A DNA stretch of 40,675 bases from Streptomyces beihaiensis. Its GTDB lineage: Bacteria; Actinomycetota; Actinomycetes; Streptomycetales; Streptomycetaceae. The notes below the pieces were generated by a model. It saw nothing but the letters and a program-made list of their open reading frames with translations. It ran no database searches and was not told the DNA's origin. Positions 7,520 to 15,128 of the stretch are shown here, one piece after another (position 1 is the stretch's first letter; every line of letters starts with the position of its first letter). A program made the translations under genes and the position numbers. The stretch is from contig NZ_JAPHNL010000275.1 of NCBI RefSeq assembly GCF_026274175.1, positions 1-40,675 on the forward strand, in the 5' to 3' direction.

Positions 7520-9769
7520 ATGCGACGCACTTCGCGCCCCCACTCCCTCACGGCCGCTCCCCCGCGCCCCGGCAACCTCCCCCATGAACTGAACCGTTTC
7601 GTCGGGCGGTCCGCGGAGCTCGCCGCCTTCGACTGCGCGCTGTCGGCGACGCGCCTGGTCACCGTCACCGGCTCCGGCGGCGTCGGCAAGTCCAGGCTCG
7701 TCGCGCACGCGCTCGCCCGGACCGCCGCCGACGCGGCGCCCGCGGACGGGGTGTGGCGGGTGGAGCTCGCCCCGGTCCGCCGGGAGGAACTCGTCGAGCA
7801 CGCCGTCGTGGAGGCGCTCGGTCTGACCGACCACACACCGCGCCCGCCGCGCCAGGTTCTCGTGGACCATCTCGCGGAGCGCAGGCTGCTGCTCGTCGTG
7901 GACGGCTTCGAGCACCTGGTCGACGCGTGCGCCGCGCTGTTACGGGACCTGCTGCGCGCGGCACCGGGCCTGCGCGTGGTCGCCGTCGGACGCAGGCCGC
8001 TGGCCCTGGAGGGCGAGCGGCTGTTCCCGCTGGCCCCGCTGACGGCCGCGGACGCGGTGGAACTGTTCGCCGACCGGGCGGCCGCGCTGCTGCCCGGCTT
8101 CGACCTGGACGACGGCTGCCGGGACGACGTCCTCGAGGTCTGCCGCCGCCTCGACTGCCTGCCGCTGTCGGTGGAACTGGCGGCGGGGCGGTTGCGGGCG
8201 CTGTCGCCCCGCCGTCTGCTCGAACGGCTCGACGACCGGTTCCGGCTGCTCACGGGCGGCGGCCGGGACGCGCTGCCGCGCCACCAGACACTGCGTACGA
8301 CGATCGGCTGGAGCCATGAGCTGTGCACGCCGGCGGAGCGGCTGCTGTGGGCGCGGCTCTCGGTGTTCTGCGGCCCGTTCGACCTGGAGGCGGCCGAGTA
8401 CGTGTGCAGTGGCGAGGACCTTCCCGCGGACACGGTCCTTGACACGCTCGACGAGCTCCTCGCCCAGTCCGTGGTGGCGCGCGAGGAGACCCCGGCCGGG
8501 GTGCGCTACCGGATGCTGGACACGGTGCGCGCGTACGGCGCCGAGTGGCTGGCCGGCATCGGCGACCAAGGCCGCATGCAAAGCCGGCACCGGGACTGGT
8601 ACCTGGGCATGGCCACCTGGTGCGAGCTGGAGTGGTTCTCGCCGCGGCAGAGCGCGGTGGCGGCCCGGGTCGAAGCGGAGCTGCCCAATCTGCGGGCCGC
8701 TCTGGAGTTCTGCCTGACGGAGCCGGGCCAGACGCATCTCGGCCAGTATCTGGCGGGCACCTTGTGGTTCTACTGGTCGGGCTGCGGCCGCCTCTCGGAG
8801 GGGCGGCACTGGCTGGACCGCAGCATCGCCCTGGACCGCGGCGACGCCGATGGCGACGAGGAGGCGGGTCACGGCGAGGCGGGCGGTCAGGGCGAGCACG
8901 GCGGCGCACGGCTCAAGGCACTGTGGGTGCTCGGCTACGTGGCGATCCTCCAGGGCGACACCGTGCCCGCACTGGCGGCGCTCCAGGAGTGCCACGACGC
9001 GGCGGAGCGCGGCGGCGACGCCACTGCGCTCGCGTACGCCGTGCACCGCACCGGGTGTCTGGCGCTGGTCACGGACGACCTGCCGCGCGCGGAGCGGCTG
9101 CTGCGGGACGCGCTCGTGCGCTACCGGGAGATCGGCGAGCTGAACAGCAACGTCCTGATGGGCCAGGTCGAGCTGGCGATGACGGTGGCGTTCCGGGGCG
9201 ATCTGGCCCAGGCCGCGGCGCTGTGCGAGGACGTGCGGCAGGTGTGCGAGGACCACGGGGAGCGCTGGACCCTCGCGTACGCGCTCTATGTGCTCGCGTA
9301 CGCGGACTGGGCCGAGGGCCGGCTCGCGCGTGCCCGTGCGCTGCTGGAGCGGTGTCTGGCGATCGACCACGAGTTCCACGACCTGCTCGGCACGGTGCTC
9401 GCCGTCGAGCTGCTCGCGCTGGTCACGGTGGCCGAGGGGGACGCCGCGGAGGCCGCGGTGCTGCAGGGCGCGGCAGCGCGGATCTGGCCGTCGGTGGGCC
9501 TGCCGTTGTTCGGTTCCGCCCACTACAACGCGCCGCACGCGCTGTGCGAGGCGAAGGCCCGCGAGGCGCTGGGCGACGCGCGGTTCGAGGAGCTGACGCG
9601 GGCGGGTGAGCGGCTCGGCCACGACGAGGCGGTGTCCCGGGCGCTGCGCAACGCGAACCCGCCGCCTCCCCGACCGCGAGCGGTGGGGAGACGGCGGGCT
9701 GAGACGCAGGTGGTACTACATCCGCTCTCCGCTGAGGGAGATCCCGGTACGGGAGGTCAGCGGGCGTAG
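7520..9769 (+). CDS. STAND-class ATPase (NB-ARC plus TPR-like repeats) without a recognisable DNA-binding domain
   Basis: A 749-residue signal-transduction ATPase. Homology of the AfsR/LuxR-type NB-ARC module starts at [15 protein letters not shown] (20-34). The P-loop GSGGVGKS is at 51-58. Walker B is [11 protein letters not shown] at 121-131, where the usual D-N/D-C-E-H becomes D-G-F-E-H. A GLPL-like [17 protein letters not shown] motif follows, then winged-helix-like sequence ending about residue 355 and TPR-like helical repeats to about residue 720. Relatives usually carry an N-terminal SARP domain or a C-terminal LuxR helix-turn-helix. Neither is visible here: the C-terminus is a low-complexity Pro/Arg tail. 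Leucine 141 is encoded by TTA (7940-7942), the codon read by the developmentally controlled bldA tRNA in Streptomyces. The ATG at 7520 appears nearly leaderless. The 3' end overlaps convergent rpsD by 13 bp. The function is regulatory by inference; the target is unknown. Confidence 0.8.
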   Translation: MRRTSRPHSLTAAPPRPGNLPHELNRFVGRSAELAAFDCALSATRLVTVTGSGGVGKSRLVAHALARTAADAAPADGVWRVELAPVRREELVEHAVVEALGLTDHTPRPPRQVLVDHLAERRLLLVVDGFEHLVDACAALLRDLLRAAPGLRVVAVGRRPLALEGERLFPLAPLTAADAVELFADRAAALLPGFDLDDGCRDDVLEVCRRLDCLPLSVELAAGRLRALSPRRLLERLDDRFRLLTGGGRDALPRHQTLRTTIGWSHELCTPAERLLWARLSVFCGPFDLEAAEYVCSGEDLPADTVLDTLDELLAQSVVAREETPAGVRYRMLDTVRAYGAEWLAGIGDQGRMQSRHRDWYLGMATWCELEWFSPRQSAVAARVEAELPNLRAALEFCLTEPGQTHLGQYLAGTLWFYWSGCGRLSEGRHWLDRSIALDRGDADGDEEAGHGEAGGQGEHGGARLKALWVLGYVAILQGDTVPALAALQECHDAAERGGDATALAYAVHRTGCLALVTDDLPRAERLLRDALVRYREIGELNSNVLMGQVELAMTVAFRGDLAQAAALCEDVRQVCEDHGERWTLAYALYVLAYADWAEGRLARARALLERCLAIDHEFHDLLGTVLAVELLALVTVAEGDAAEAAVLQGAAARIWPSVGLPLFGSAHYNAPHALCEAKAREALGDARFEELTRAGERLGHDEAVSRALRNANPPPPRPRAVGRRRAETQVVLHPLSAEGDPGTGGQRA
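9729..9763. terminator. Nested hairpin spanning the convergent gene ends
   Basis: An outer 7-bp stem CCGCTGA/TCAGCGG (9729-9735 with 9757-9763) encloses an inner 5-bp stem TCCCG/CGGGA around a 3-nt loop. It contains the rpsD stop codon and the last codons of the STAND ATPase gene. It is probably a bidirectional terminator without a U-tract, since no other space exists between the two converging genes. Confidence 0.5.
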
Positions 9770-10371
9770 TACTCGACGACGAGCTGCTCGTCGCAGACCA
9801 CGGGGATCTCCTTGCGGTTCGGGTCACGGTCCAGGCGGAAGGCCAGGGCCTTCAGGTTGACCTGGAGGTAACGCGGGGTCTCGCCCTCGGGGGCGAAGCC
9901 GCCCTCACGCGCGACCTGGAACAGCGGCTTGTTGCGGCTGCGCTCGCGGACCATCACGACGTCGTCGGGACGGACACGGAACGAGGGCTTGTCGACCTTC
10001 TGGCCGTTGACCTCGATGTGGCCGTGGACGACCATCTGCCGGGCCTGGTAGATGGTGCGGGCGATGCCCGAACGCAGCACCAGGGCGTCGAGGCGACGCT
10101 CGAGCTCGACGACGAGCGCCTCACCCGTCTTGCCCTCGACCTTCTTGGCGCGGTCGTAGGCGCGGGCGAGCTGCTTCTCGCTGATGTCGTACTGGGCGCG
10201 CAGACGCTGCTTCTCGAGCAGGCGGACCTTGTAGTCCGAGTTCTGCTTGCGGCCGCGGCCGTGCTCGCCCGGCGGGTAGGGGCGGGCCTCGAAGTACTTG
10301 ACGGCCTTGGGGGTCAGCGCGATGCCGAGGGCACGCGACTTCTTGACCTTGGGGCGGGACTGGTTCGCCAT
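9757..10371 (-). CDS. rpsD: Ribosomal protein S4, zinc-free type
   Basis: The 30S primary assembly protein that binds the 16S 5' domain; in other bacteria it is also an autogenous translational repressor. The 204-residue protein contains [14 protein letters not shown] near residue 31, the S4 RNA-binding domain ([31 protein letters not shown]), and the C-terminal VEYYAR. The N-terminal four-cysteine zinc knuckle of some S4 proteins is absent. The ATG at 10371 follows [12 protein letters not shown] homology. The gene is isolated, with about 430 nt of non-coding DNA upstream holding a promoter and a structured leader, instead of lying in the alpha operon. That isolation fits independent regulation. 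Confidence 0.98.
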   Translation of the reverse strand: MANQSRPKVKKSRALGIALTPKAVKYFEARPYPPGEHGRGRKQNSDYKVRLLEKQRLRAQYDISEKQLARAYDRAKKVEGKTGEALVVELERRLDALVLRSGIARTIYQARQMVVHGHIEVNGQKVDKPSFRVRPDDVVMVRERSRNKPLFQVAREGGFAPEGETPRYLQVNLKALAFRLDRDPNRKEIPVVCDEQLVVEYYAR

Positions 10372-10701
10372 GGAACCGACACCTCATGTTTCTGATCTGA
10401 ATACGGCTTCACCAGGGTTTCGGGAGGTCGCATCCGCAGCCCGGGAAACCCACGTCGTCCTGACGGACGGGTGGGCAGCCGCTCCCAGGTCTGGGCACAT
10501 ACGTGCAGCACGCGAGTGGCCCACCGGCCGCTTCCCGGGTCCTCACGGAACCGGGGCGGTGGCGGGCTGCCCGCGACACCTTTCGACGGTGCGCGACGCT
10601 CCTGGATCCCCTGTGCCTCGCGGTTCGGGGGATCCGGCTGGATGTCTCGCTCTGGTGTCGCCCGTCTCCCTTTCGGGATGTCGGGCACGAGACGCAGCGC
10701 T
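10372..10701 (-). ncRNA. Structured 5' leader of rpsD mRNA, candidate autoregulatory element
   Basis: About 330 nt lie between the predicted transcription start and the rpsD ATG with no credible gene. At least three strong stems are visible. A composite hairpin at 10644-10693 has stacked pairs GTCTCG/CGAGAC, GCCCG/CGGGC and CCC/GGG around a 4-nt loop. An 8-bp perfect stem GGATCCCC/GGGGATCC (10604-10611 with 10628-10635) has a 16-nt loop. A stem at 10572-10595 (CGCG-CACC/GGTG-CGCG with one bulged base) has a 7-nt loop. Ribosomal protein S4 controls its own mRNA through leaders in several phyla, so a regulatory leader is plausible. That this one binds S4 is inference. Confidence 0.5.
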
Positions 10702-10707
10702 GCGGGG

Positions 10708-10737
10708 AGTCTACCGGATGCGGCGCAGTGGCCCGAA
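10708..10737 (-). promoter_or_regulatory. Promoter of rpsD
   Basis: On the minus strand a -10 TAGACT (10713-10708) lies 18 nt downstream of a weak -35 TTCGGG (10737-10732). It predicts initiation near 10701 and so a leader of about 330 nt. The -10 match is good and the only strong one in the gap. Confidence 0.5.
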
Positions 10738-10745
10738 CCCGCCTC

Positions 10746-10767
10746 GGCTCCCGCGCGTGCGGGAGCC
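10746..10767. terminator. Hairpin terminator after rarA
   Basis: A perfect 9-bp stem GGCTCCCGC/GCGGGAGCC with a 4-nt loop lies 33 nt past the rarA stop and just upstream of the rpsD promoter. It has no U-tract, the common form in high-GC actinobacteria. Confidence 0.7.
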
Positions 10768-10799
10768 CACCCGGTGACACAGCCGCCCCGGGCGGGCGC

Positions 10800-12158
10800 T
10801 CATCCGCCCCCTTCGCCCCGCAACCGCTCACGCACCCGCTCCACCACGTCGGCGTACCTGGCCTCCGCCCCGTACCGGGTGGGCCGGTAGTACCGGCGGC
10901 CGGCGATCGCGTCGGGCGCGTACTGCTGCGCCGCGATCCCGCCGGGCACGTCGTGCGGATACACGTAGCCCTGGGCGTGGCCGAGCTTGGCGGCGCCCTT
11001 GTAGTGGCCGTCGCGCAGGTGTGGCGGCACGGGTCCGGCCAGGCCGCCGCGGACGTCCTCCATGGCGGCGCCGATCGCGGTGGTGGCGGCGTTGGACTTG
11101 GGTGCGAGTGCCAGCGCGATCGTGGCGTGGCTGAGGGTGAGCGCCGCCTCGGGAAAGCCGATCATGGCGACGGCCTGGGCGGCGGCGACCGCGGTGGGCA
11201 GCGCCGTGGGGTCGGCGAGGCCGATGTCCTCGCTCGCCGAGATCATCAGGCGGCGGGCGATGAACCGCGGGTCCTCGCCCGCTTCGATCATGCGCGCCAG
11301 ATAGTGCAGCGCCGCGTCCACGTCCGAGCCGCGGATCGATTTGATCAGGGCACTGGCGACGTCGTAGTGCTGGTCGCCGTCCCGGTCGTACGTCACCGCC
11401 GCGCGGTTGACCGACTCCTCGACGCTCTCGAGGGTGATGGTCTCCTCGCCCTTGTCGATGGCCGCCCCCGCCGCGGCCTCCAGTGCGGTCAGGGCGCGGC
11501 GGGCGTCGCCGCCGGCGACGCGCAGCAGGTGTTCCTCGGCGTCCGCGTCCAGGGTGAGGGCTCCGGCCAGGCCCCGCTCCTCGGTGAGCGCCCGTGCGAG
11601 CAGCCCGCGCAGGTCGTCGTCGGTGAGCGGTTCGAGGGTGAGCAGGAGGGAGCGGGAGAGCAGCGGCGAGATCACCGAGAAGTACGGGTTCTCCGTGGTC
11701 GCCGCGATCAGCGTGACCCAGCGGTTCTCCACCGCGGGCAGCAGCGAGTCCTGCTGGGCCTTGCTGAAGCGGTGGATCTCGTCGAGGAAGAGGACGGTCT
11801 CCTTGCCGTGCCCGCCCATCGCGCGCCGGGCGCCCTCGATGACGGAGCGGACCTCCTTGACTCCCGCGGTGATCGCGGAGAGCTCGACGAACCGCTTGTT
11901 CGTGGCCTTGGAGACGACGTACGCCAGCGTCGTCTTGCCGATGCCGGGCGGGCCCCAGAGGATCACCGAGGAGGCTCCGGCGGGTCCGGCGCCGCCCTCG
12001 CCGACCAGTCGGCGCAGCGGCGATCCGCGCCCCAGCAGATGCTGCTGACCGACGACCTCGTCGAGGGTGCGCGGGCGCATCCGGACCGCCAGGGGACTGG
12101 CGGACGGGTCCTTCTCCTGGCGGTCTTCGGCAGCGGCGGTGAACAGGTCGGGCTCCAC
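10800..12158 (-). CDS. rarA: Replication-associated recombination protein RarA (MgsA/YcaJ), AAA+ ATPase
   Basis: A clamp-loader-like AAA+ ATPase acting at stalled replication forks. The 452-residue protein opens with [21 protein letters not shown]. Walker A is GPPGIGKT (69-76), Walker B is [10 protein letters not shown] (about 122-131), sensor 1 is [10 protein letters not shown], and the C-terminal helical tetramerisation region contains the family signature around [21 protein letters not shown]-like sequence (here [17 protein letters not shown]). The start is a GTG at 12158; a -10-like TAGGGT ends 7 nt upstream, so the mRNA may be leaderless. It is monocistronic, bounded by hairpins on both sides. 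Confidence 0.93.
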   Translation of the reverse strand: MEPDLFTAAAEDRQEKDPSASPLAVRMRPRTLDEVVGQQHLLGRGSPLRRLVGEGGAGPAGASSVILWGPPGIGKTTLAYVVSKATNKRFVELSAITAGVKEVRSVIEGARRAMGGHGKETVLFLDEIHRFSKAQQDSLLPAVENRWVTLIAATTENPYFSVISPLLSRSLLLTLEPLTDDDLRGLLARALTEERGLAGALTLDADAEEHLLRVAGGDARRALTALEAAAGAAIDKGEETITLESVEESVNRAAVTYDRDGDQHYDVASALIKSIRGSDVDAALHYLARMIEAGEDPRFIARRLMISASEDIGLADPTALPTAVAAAQAVAMIGFPEAALTLSHATIALALAPKSNAATTAIGAAMEDVRGGLAGPVPPHLRDGHYKGAAKLGHAQGYVYPHDVPGGIAAQQYAPDAIAGRRYYRPTRYGAEARYADVVERVRERLRGEGGG

Positions 12159-12165
12159 GTCGAAA

Positions 12166-12171
12166 ACCCTA
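12166..12171 (-). promoter_or_regulatory. Candidate -10 for a leaderless rarA transcript
   Basis: The minus strand reads TAGGGT, with 7 nt between it and the GTG start, so initiation would fall at or one base from the start codon. No good Shine-Dalgarno sequence precedes the GTG and no clear -35 is seen. Confidence 0.35.
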
Positions 12172-12193
12172 TGTCACCCCACTGACAACGCCC

Positions 12194-12215
12194 CCCGGGC
12201 CCGGTCGGGCCCGGG
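12194..12215. terminator. Hairpin terminator after the VKOR gene
   Basis: A perfect inverted repeat CCCGGGCCCG-GT-CGGGCCCGGG starts 15 nt past the VKOR-family stop. It has a very stable GC stem and no U-tract. Confidence 0.65.
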
Positions 12216-12229
12216 TCGGCGGGTCCCGG

Positions 12230-12874
12230 TCAGGCCCAGAGCTTGTCGCCCCAGCGCGTGAAGATCAGGACGACGATGATGCCGATGTGCAGGACGGGCA
12301 CGGCCCAGGTGAAGTCCTCGAAGAAGGTCTTCAGCCAGCGCGGCGACGGCAGGAACCCGTGGCGGATGTTGAAGGATGTGACATACCAGAACATCAGGAT
12401 GGTGGCGACCCACGCCAGGGAGCACCACAGGCACAGCGCGTTGATCCGGTACAGGGACTCGAACTGCAGCCACGAGACGAAGCAGACGCCGAACAGGCAG
12501 CCCGCGTTGAACGTCAGCCAGTACCAGCGCGGGAAGCGGGCACCGGTGAGCAGGCTCATGCCGACGCAGATCACGATCCCATAGGCGACAAGGCCCAGCA
12601 TCGGGTTGGGGAAGCCGAAGACGGACGCCTGGGCGCTCTTCATGATGTCGCCGCAGGAGATGACCGGGTTGATGGAACAACCGGGCTGGAAGTGCGGGTT
12701 CTCCGCGAGCTTGATCTTGTCGATCGTGATGACCCACGCGGCGAGCAGCCCCGCCGCCCCGGTGATCACCAGGAGCAGTGCGAAGGCGCGGCTGCCGCCG
12801 CGGGCGGTCGGGGCCGGGCCCGCGGGGCCGGTGCCGTGGGTGACGCTGTCGCTTGCTGAGGTCGTCTGGCTCAT
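12230..12874 (-). CDS. Vitamin K epoxide reductase (VKOR)-family membrane oxidoreductase
   Basis: An integral membrane thiol oxidoreductase that reoxidises periplasmic or extracytoplasmic disulfide catalysts, the actinobacterial functional replacement for DsbB. The 214-residue protein has five hydrophobic segments. All four hallmark cysteines are present: loop pair C66 (PGCSINP) and C74 (ISCGDIM), and the active-site CxxC C148-L-W-C151 next to the quinone site. The loop serine and the FGFPNP motif are typical. The ATG at 12874 was chosen; an adjacent GTG at 12877 is possible if the transcript is leaderless from the TATGGA at 12888-12883. No DsbA-like partner lies in this window. Menaquinone as electron acceptor is inferred from the family. 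Confidence 0.9.
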   Translation of the reverse strand: MSQTTSASDSVTHGTGPAGPAPTARGGSRAFALLLVITGAAGLLAAWVITIDKIKLAENPHFQPGCSINPVISCGDIMKSAQASVFGFPNPMLGLVAYGIVICVGMSLLTGARFPRWYWLTFNAGCLFGVCFVSWLQFESLYRINALCLWCSLAWVATILMFWYVTSFNIRHGFLPSPRWLKTFFEDFTWAVPVLHIGIIVVLIFTRWGDKLWA

Positions 12875-12900
12875 CACGCCGATCCATAGGTGAGTGGTCT

Positions 12901-12938
12901 GGGGCCCGCGGGCAGGGCCATTCTGCCGCACGGACCCC
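12901..12938 (-). terminator. Long hairpin after hisS
   Basis: A stem of about 15 bp with one bulge and two G-U pairs is formed by 12901-12915 and 12923-12938 with a 7-nt loop. It can be extended by outer arms GGTGAG (12889-12894) and CTCACC (12943-12948). It lies 44 nt past the hisS stop and immediately upstream of the putative VKOR -10, so it probably ends hisS transcription. Confidence 0.6.
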
Positions 12939-12981
12939 GGTGCTCACCGTTGGTTGTGGATAAGCGTGACCTCGGGCGGGA

Positions 12982-14247
12982 TCAGCCGGCCAGGCGGCGT
13001 GTGAGCTCGGCCACAACCTCGTCGACCGCGACCGCGTCCTGCTCGCCCGACTCCATGTCCTTGACCTGGACGACGCCTTCGGCGAGGTCCCGCTCGCCCG
13101 CGACGAGCGCGTACCGCGCCCCCGACCGGTTGGCGTTCTTCATGGCGCCCTTGAGGCCCTTGCCGCCGAAGGAGAAGTCGGCCGAGACCCCGGCCTTGCG
13201 CAGCTCGGTCACCTTGGCGAACAGCACGCGCCGTGCCTCGTCGCCGAGCGGCACCGCGAACACGCTGGTCGCGGCGGGCAGTTCGAGCTCGACGCCCTCG
13301 GCCTGCAGGGCGAGCACGGTCCGGTCGACGCCGAGGGCCCAGCCGACGGACGGCAGGGAGGGGCCGCCGATCATCTCGGACAGCCCGTCGTAGCGGCCGC
13401 CGCCGCCCACCGCGGACTGCGAGCCGAGGCCGTCGTGGACGAACTCGAAGGTCGTACGGGTGTAGTAGTCGAGGCCGCGGACCAGCTTCGGGTCGTCCTC
13501 GTAGACGACGCCCTCGGCGGTCAGCAGTTCGCGCACCTGCTCGTGGTACGCCTTGCACCCGTCGCACAGGTAGTCGCGCAGCAGGGGTGCGTCGGTGAGC
13601 TGCTTCTGCACGTCCGGCCGCTTGTCGTCGAGGACGCGCAGCGGGTTGATCTCGGCGCGGCGCAGCGTGTCCTCGTCGAGGTCGAGGCCGCGCAGGAAGT
13701 CCTGCAGGGCGGCCCGGTAGACGGGGCGGCACTCCTTGTCGCCGAGCGAGTTCAGCAGGATACGGAAGTTCCTGAGGCCCAGCGAGCGGTACGCCTGGTC
13801 GGCCAGGATGATCAGCTCGGCGTCCAGGACCGGGTCCTCGGCGCCGATGGCCTCGGCTCCGACCTGCGAGAAGTGGCGGTAGCGGCCCTTCTGCGGGCGC
13901 TCGTAGCGGTAGTACGAGCCCGAGTACCAGAGCTTGACCGGGAGGTTGCCCGCCTTGTGGAGGTTGGCCTCCAGGGCGGCGCGCAGCACGGAGGCGGTGC
14001 CCTCGGGGCGCAGCGCCAGCTTGTCGCCGCCCTTGGTCTCGAAGGCGTACATCTCCTTGGTGACGATGTCGGTGGACTCGCCGACACCGCGCGCGAACAG
14101 CTCGACGTTCTCGAAGCCCGGCGTCTCGACGTATCCGTAGCCGGAGCGGCGCAGCGGCGCGGCGATCGCCTCGCGCACCGCGAGGTAGGTGGCGGAGTCG
14201 GGGGGCAGGAGGTCGTAGGTGCCCTTGGGGGCCTGGAAGGTACTCAC
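12982..14247 (-). CDS. hisS: Histidyl-tRNA synthetase
   Basis: Charges tRNA-His. The 421-residue protein starts [17 protein letters not shown]. Class II motif 2 is [19 protein letters not shown] (about 112-130). The HisRS signature is [11 protein letters not shown] (255-265), motif 3 is GWALGVDR (303-310), and a C-terminal anticodon-binding domain follows. The GTG at 14247 is where family homology begins; the frame is open further upstream but without conservation. It starts 13 nt after the stop of the metallo-hydrolase, so the two form an operon, an arrangement common in actinobacteria. Confidence 0.97.
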   Translation of the reverse strand: MSTFQAPKGTYDLLPPDSATYLAVREAIAAPLRRSGYGYVETPGFENVELFARGVGESTDIVTKEMYAFETKGGDKLALRPEGTASVLRAALEANLHKAGNLPVKLWYSGSYYRYERPQKGRYRHFSQVGAEAIGAEDPVLDAELIILADQAYRSLGLRNFRILLNSLGDKECRPVYRAALQDFLRGLDLDEDTLRRAEINPLRVLDDKRPDVQKQLTDAPLLRDYLCDGCKAYHEQVRELLTAEGVVYEDDPKLVRGLDYYTRTTFEFVHDGLGSQSAVGGGGRYDGLSEMIGGPSLPSVGWALGVDRTVLALQAEGVELELPAATSVFAVPLGDEARRVLFAKVTELRKAGVSADFSFGGKGLKGAMKNANRSGARYALVAGERDLAEGVVQVKDMESGEQDAVAVDEVVAELTRRLAG

Positions 14248-14260
14248 GGGAAGAGTCTCG

Positions 14261-14980
14261 TCACATTCCTCGTCGGGGAGCCTCGGTGGAGGCTTCCTGG
14301 CCGGCGGCCACCTGCCGCAGATACGGGTTGGTGGCGCGTTCCCGGCCGATGGTCGTCTGGGGGCCGTGTCCGGACAGCACCACGGTCGAGTCGTCGAGCG
14401 GCAGGCACACGCGGGCCAGCGATTCGACCATGTCGTCCATGGAGCCACCGGGAAGGTCGGTGCGTCCGACGGAGCCGGCGAAGAGCAGATCGCCCGAGAA
14501 GAACACCGACGGGATGTCGGCGCCGGCGGGGGCCTCGGGCATCTGGAAGGTCACCGACCCCTTGGTATGGCCCGGGGCGTGGGCGACGGAGAAGTCGAGC
14601 CCGGCCAGCTTCAGGGCGGCGCCGTCGGTCAGCTCCCGCACGTCGTCCGGCTCCCCCACGGTGAGCTCGCCCATGAGCGGCATGCCGATGGTGCGGCCGA
14701 TGCCCTTCTCCGGGTCGCTCATCATGTAGCGGTCGGACGGGTGGATCCACGCGGGCACGTCGTGCGCGCCGCAGACCGGCACGACCGAGGCGACATGGTC
14801 GATGTGCCCGTGGGTGAGGATCACGGCGGCCGGCTTGAGCCGGTGCTTCTTCAGCGCGTCCTCGACTCCCTGGGCGGCCTGGTGGCCCGGGTCGATGATC
14901 ACGCACTCCTCGCCTGCGGCGGGGGCGACCAGGTAACAGTTGGTGCCCCAGGCCCCGGCCGGGAACCCGGCAATCAGCAC
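14261..14980 (-). CDS. Metallo-beta-lactamase-fold hydrolase (glyoxalase II-like)
   Basis: A 239-residue hydrolase with the dinuclear zinc motif THGHIDH (56-62), N-terminal GTNCYLVAP, and downstream metal ligands in [10 protein letters not shown] and [11 protein letters not shown]. The fold and length are those of hydroxyacylglutathione-hydrolase-like proteins. Streptomyces lacks glutathione, so the substrate is probably another thioester, possibly mycothiol-linked; this is inference. The start is a GTG at 14980 with AAGGA about 6 nt upstream. It precedes hisS by 13 nt. A -10-like TAGGCT at 15032-15027 is the likely promoter. Confidence 0.88.
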   Translation of the reverse strand: MLIAGFPAGAWGTNCYLVAPAAGEECVIIDPGHQAAQGVEDALKKHRLKPAAVILTHGHIDHVASVVPVCGAHDVPAWIHPSDRYMMSDPEKGIGRTIGMPLMGELTVGEPDDVRELTDGAALKLAGLDFSVAHAPGHTKGSVTFQMPEAPAGADIPSVFFSGDLLFAGSVGRTDLPGGSMDDMVESLARVCLPLDDSTVVLSGHGPQTTIGRERATNPYLRQVAAGQEASTEAPRRGM

Positions 14981-15008
14981 GATCGTCCTTCGTGTGTCGT
15001 CGTAACAG

Positions 15009-15050
15009 TGGAATGCGGCAGTTCAGAGCCTACCGGCGCTGCCGATTCCA
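15009..15050. promoter_or_regulatory. Long inverted repeat around the promoter of the metallo-hydrolase-hisS operon
   Basis: The arms TGGAAT(g)CGGCAG (15009-15021) and CTGCCGATTCCA (15039-15050) are complementary over 12 bp with one extra base, separated by 17 nt. The minus-strand -10 candidate TAGGCT (15032-15027) lies in the spacer. This is the intergenic region divergent to the cyclophilin gene. It could be an operator for one or both genes, or a hairpin in a transcript crossing it. Confidence 0.45.
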
Positions 15051-15128
15051 CAGCGAACCCATATACGGTACGGGGCACCAGCCCACGGCCCGTAACCACG
15101 GTCACGACACGTACGAGGAGAAGACCCG

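Noticed and set aside
7520-9769. STAND ATPase as an anti-phage defence gene
   Set aside because: It has the NB-ARC-TPR architecture, but no nuclease, TIR, protease or membrane effector is visible and no other defence genes lie nearby; the context is housekeeping.
10503-12185. Plus-strand open frame of 560 codons over the rpsD leader and rarA
   Set aside because: Antisense to rarA; the part over the leader has no ribosome-binding site or domain and coincides with the hairpins described.
12955-12963. DnaA box as evidence of an origin
   Set aside because: A single 9-mer without neighbours, AT-rich DNA or dnaA/dnaN genes does not indicate an origin.
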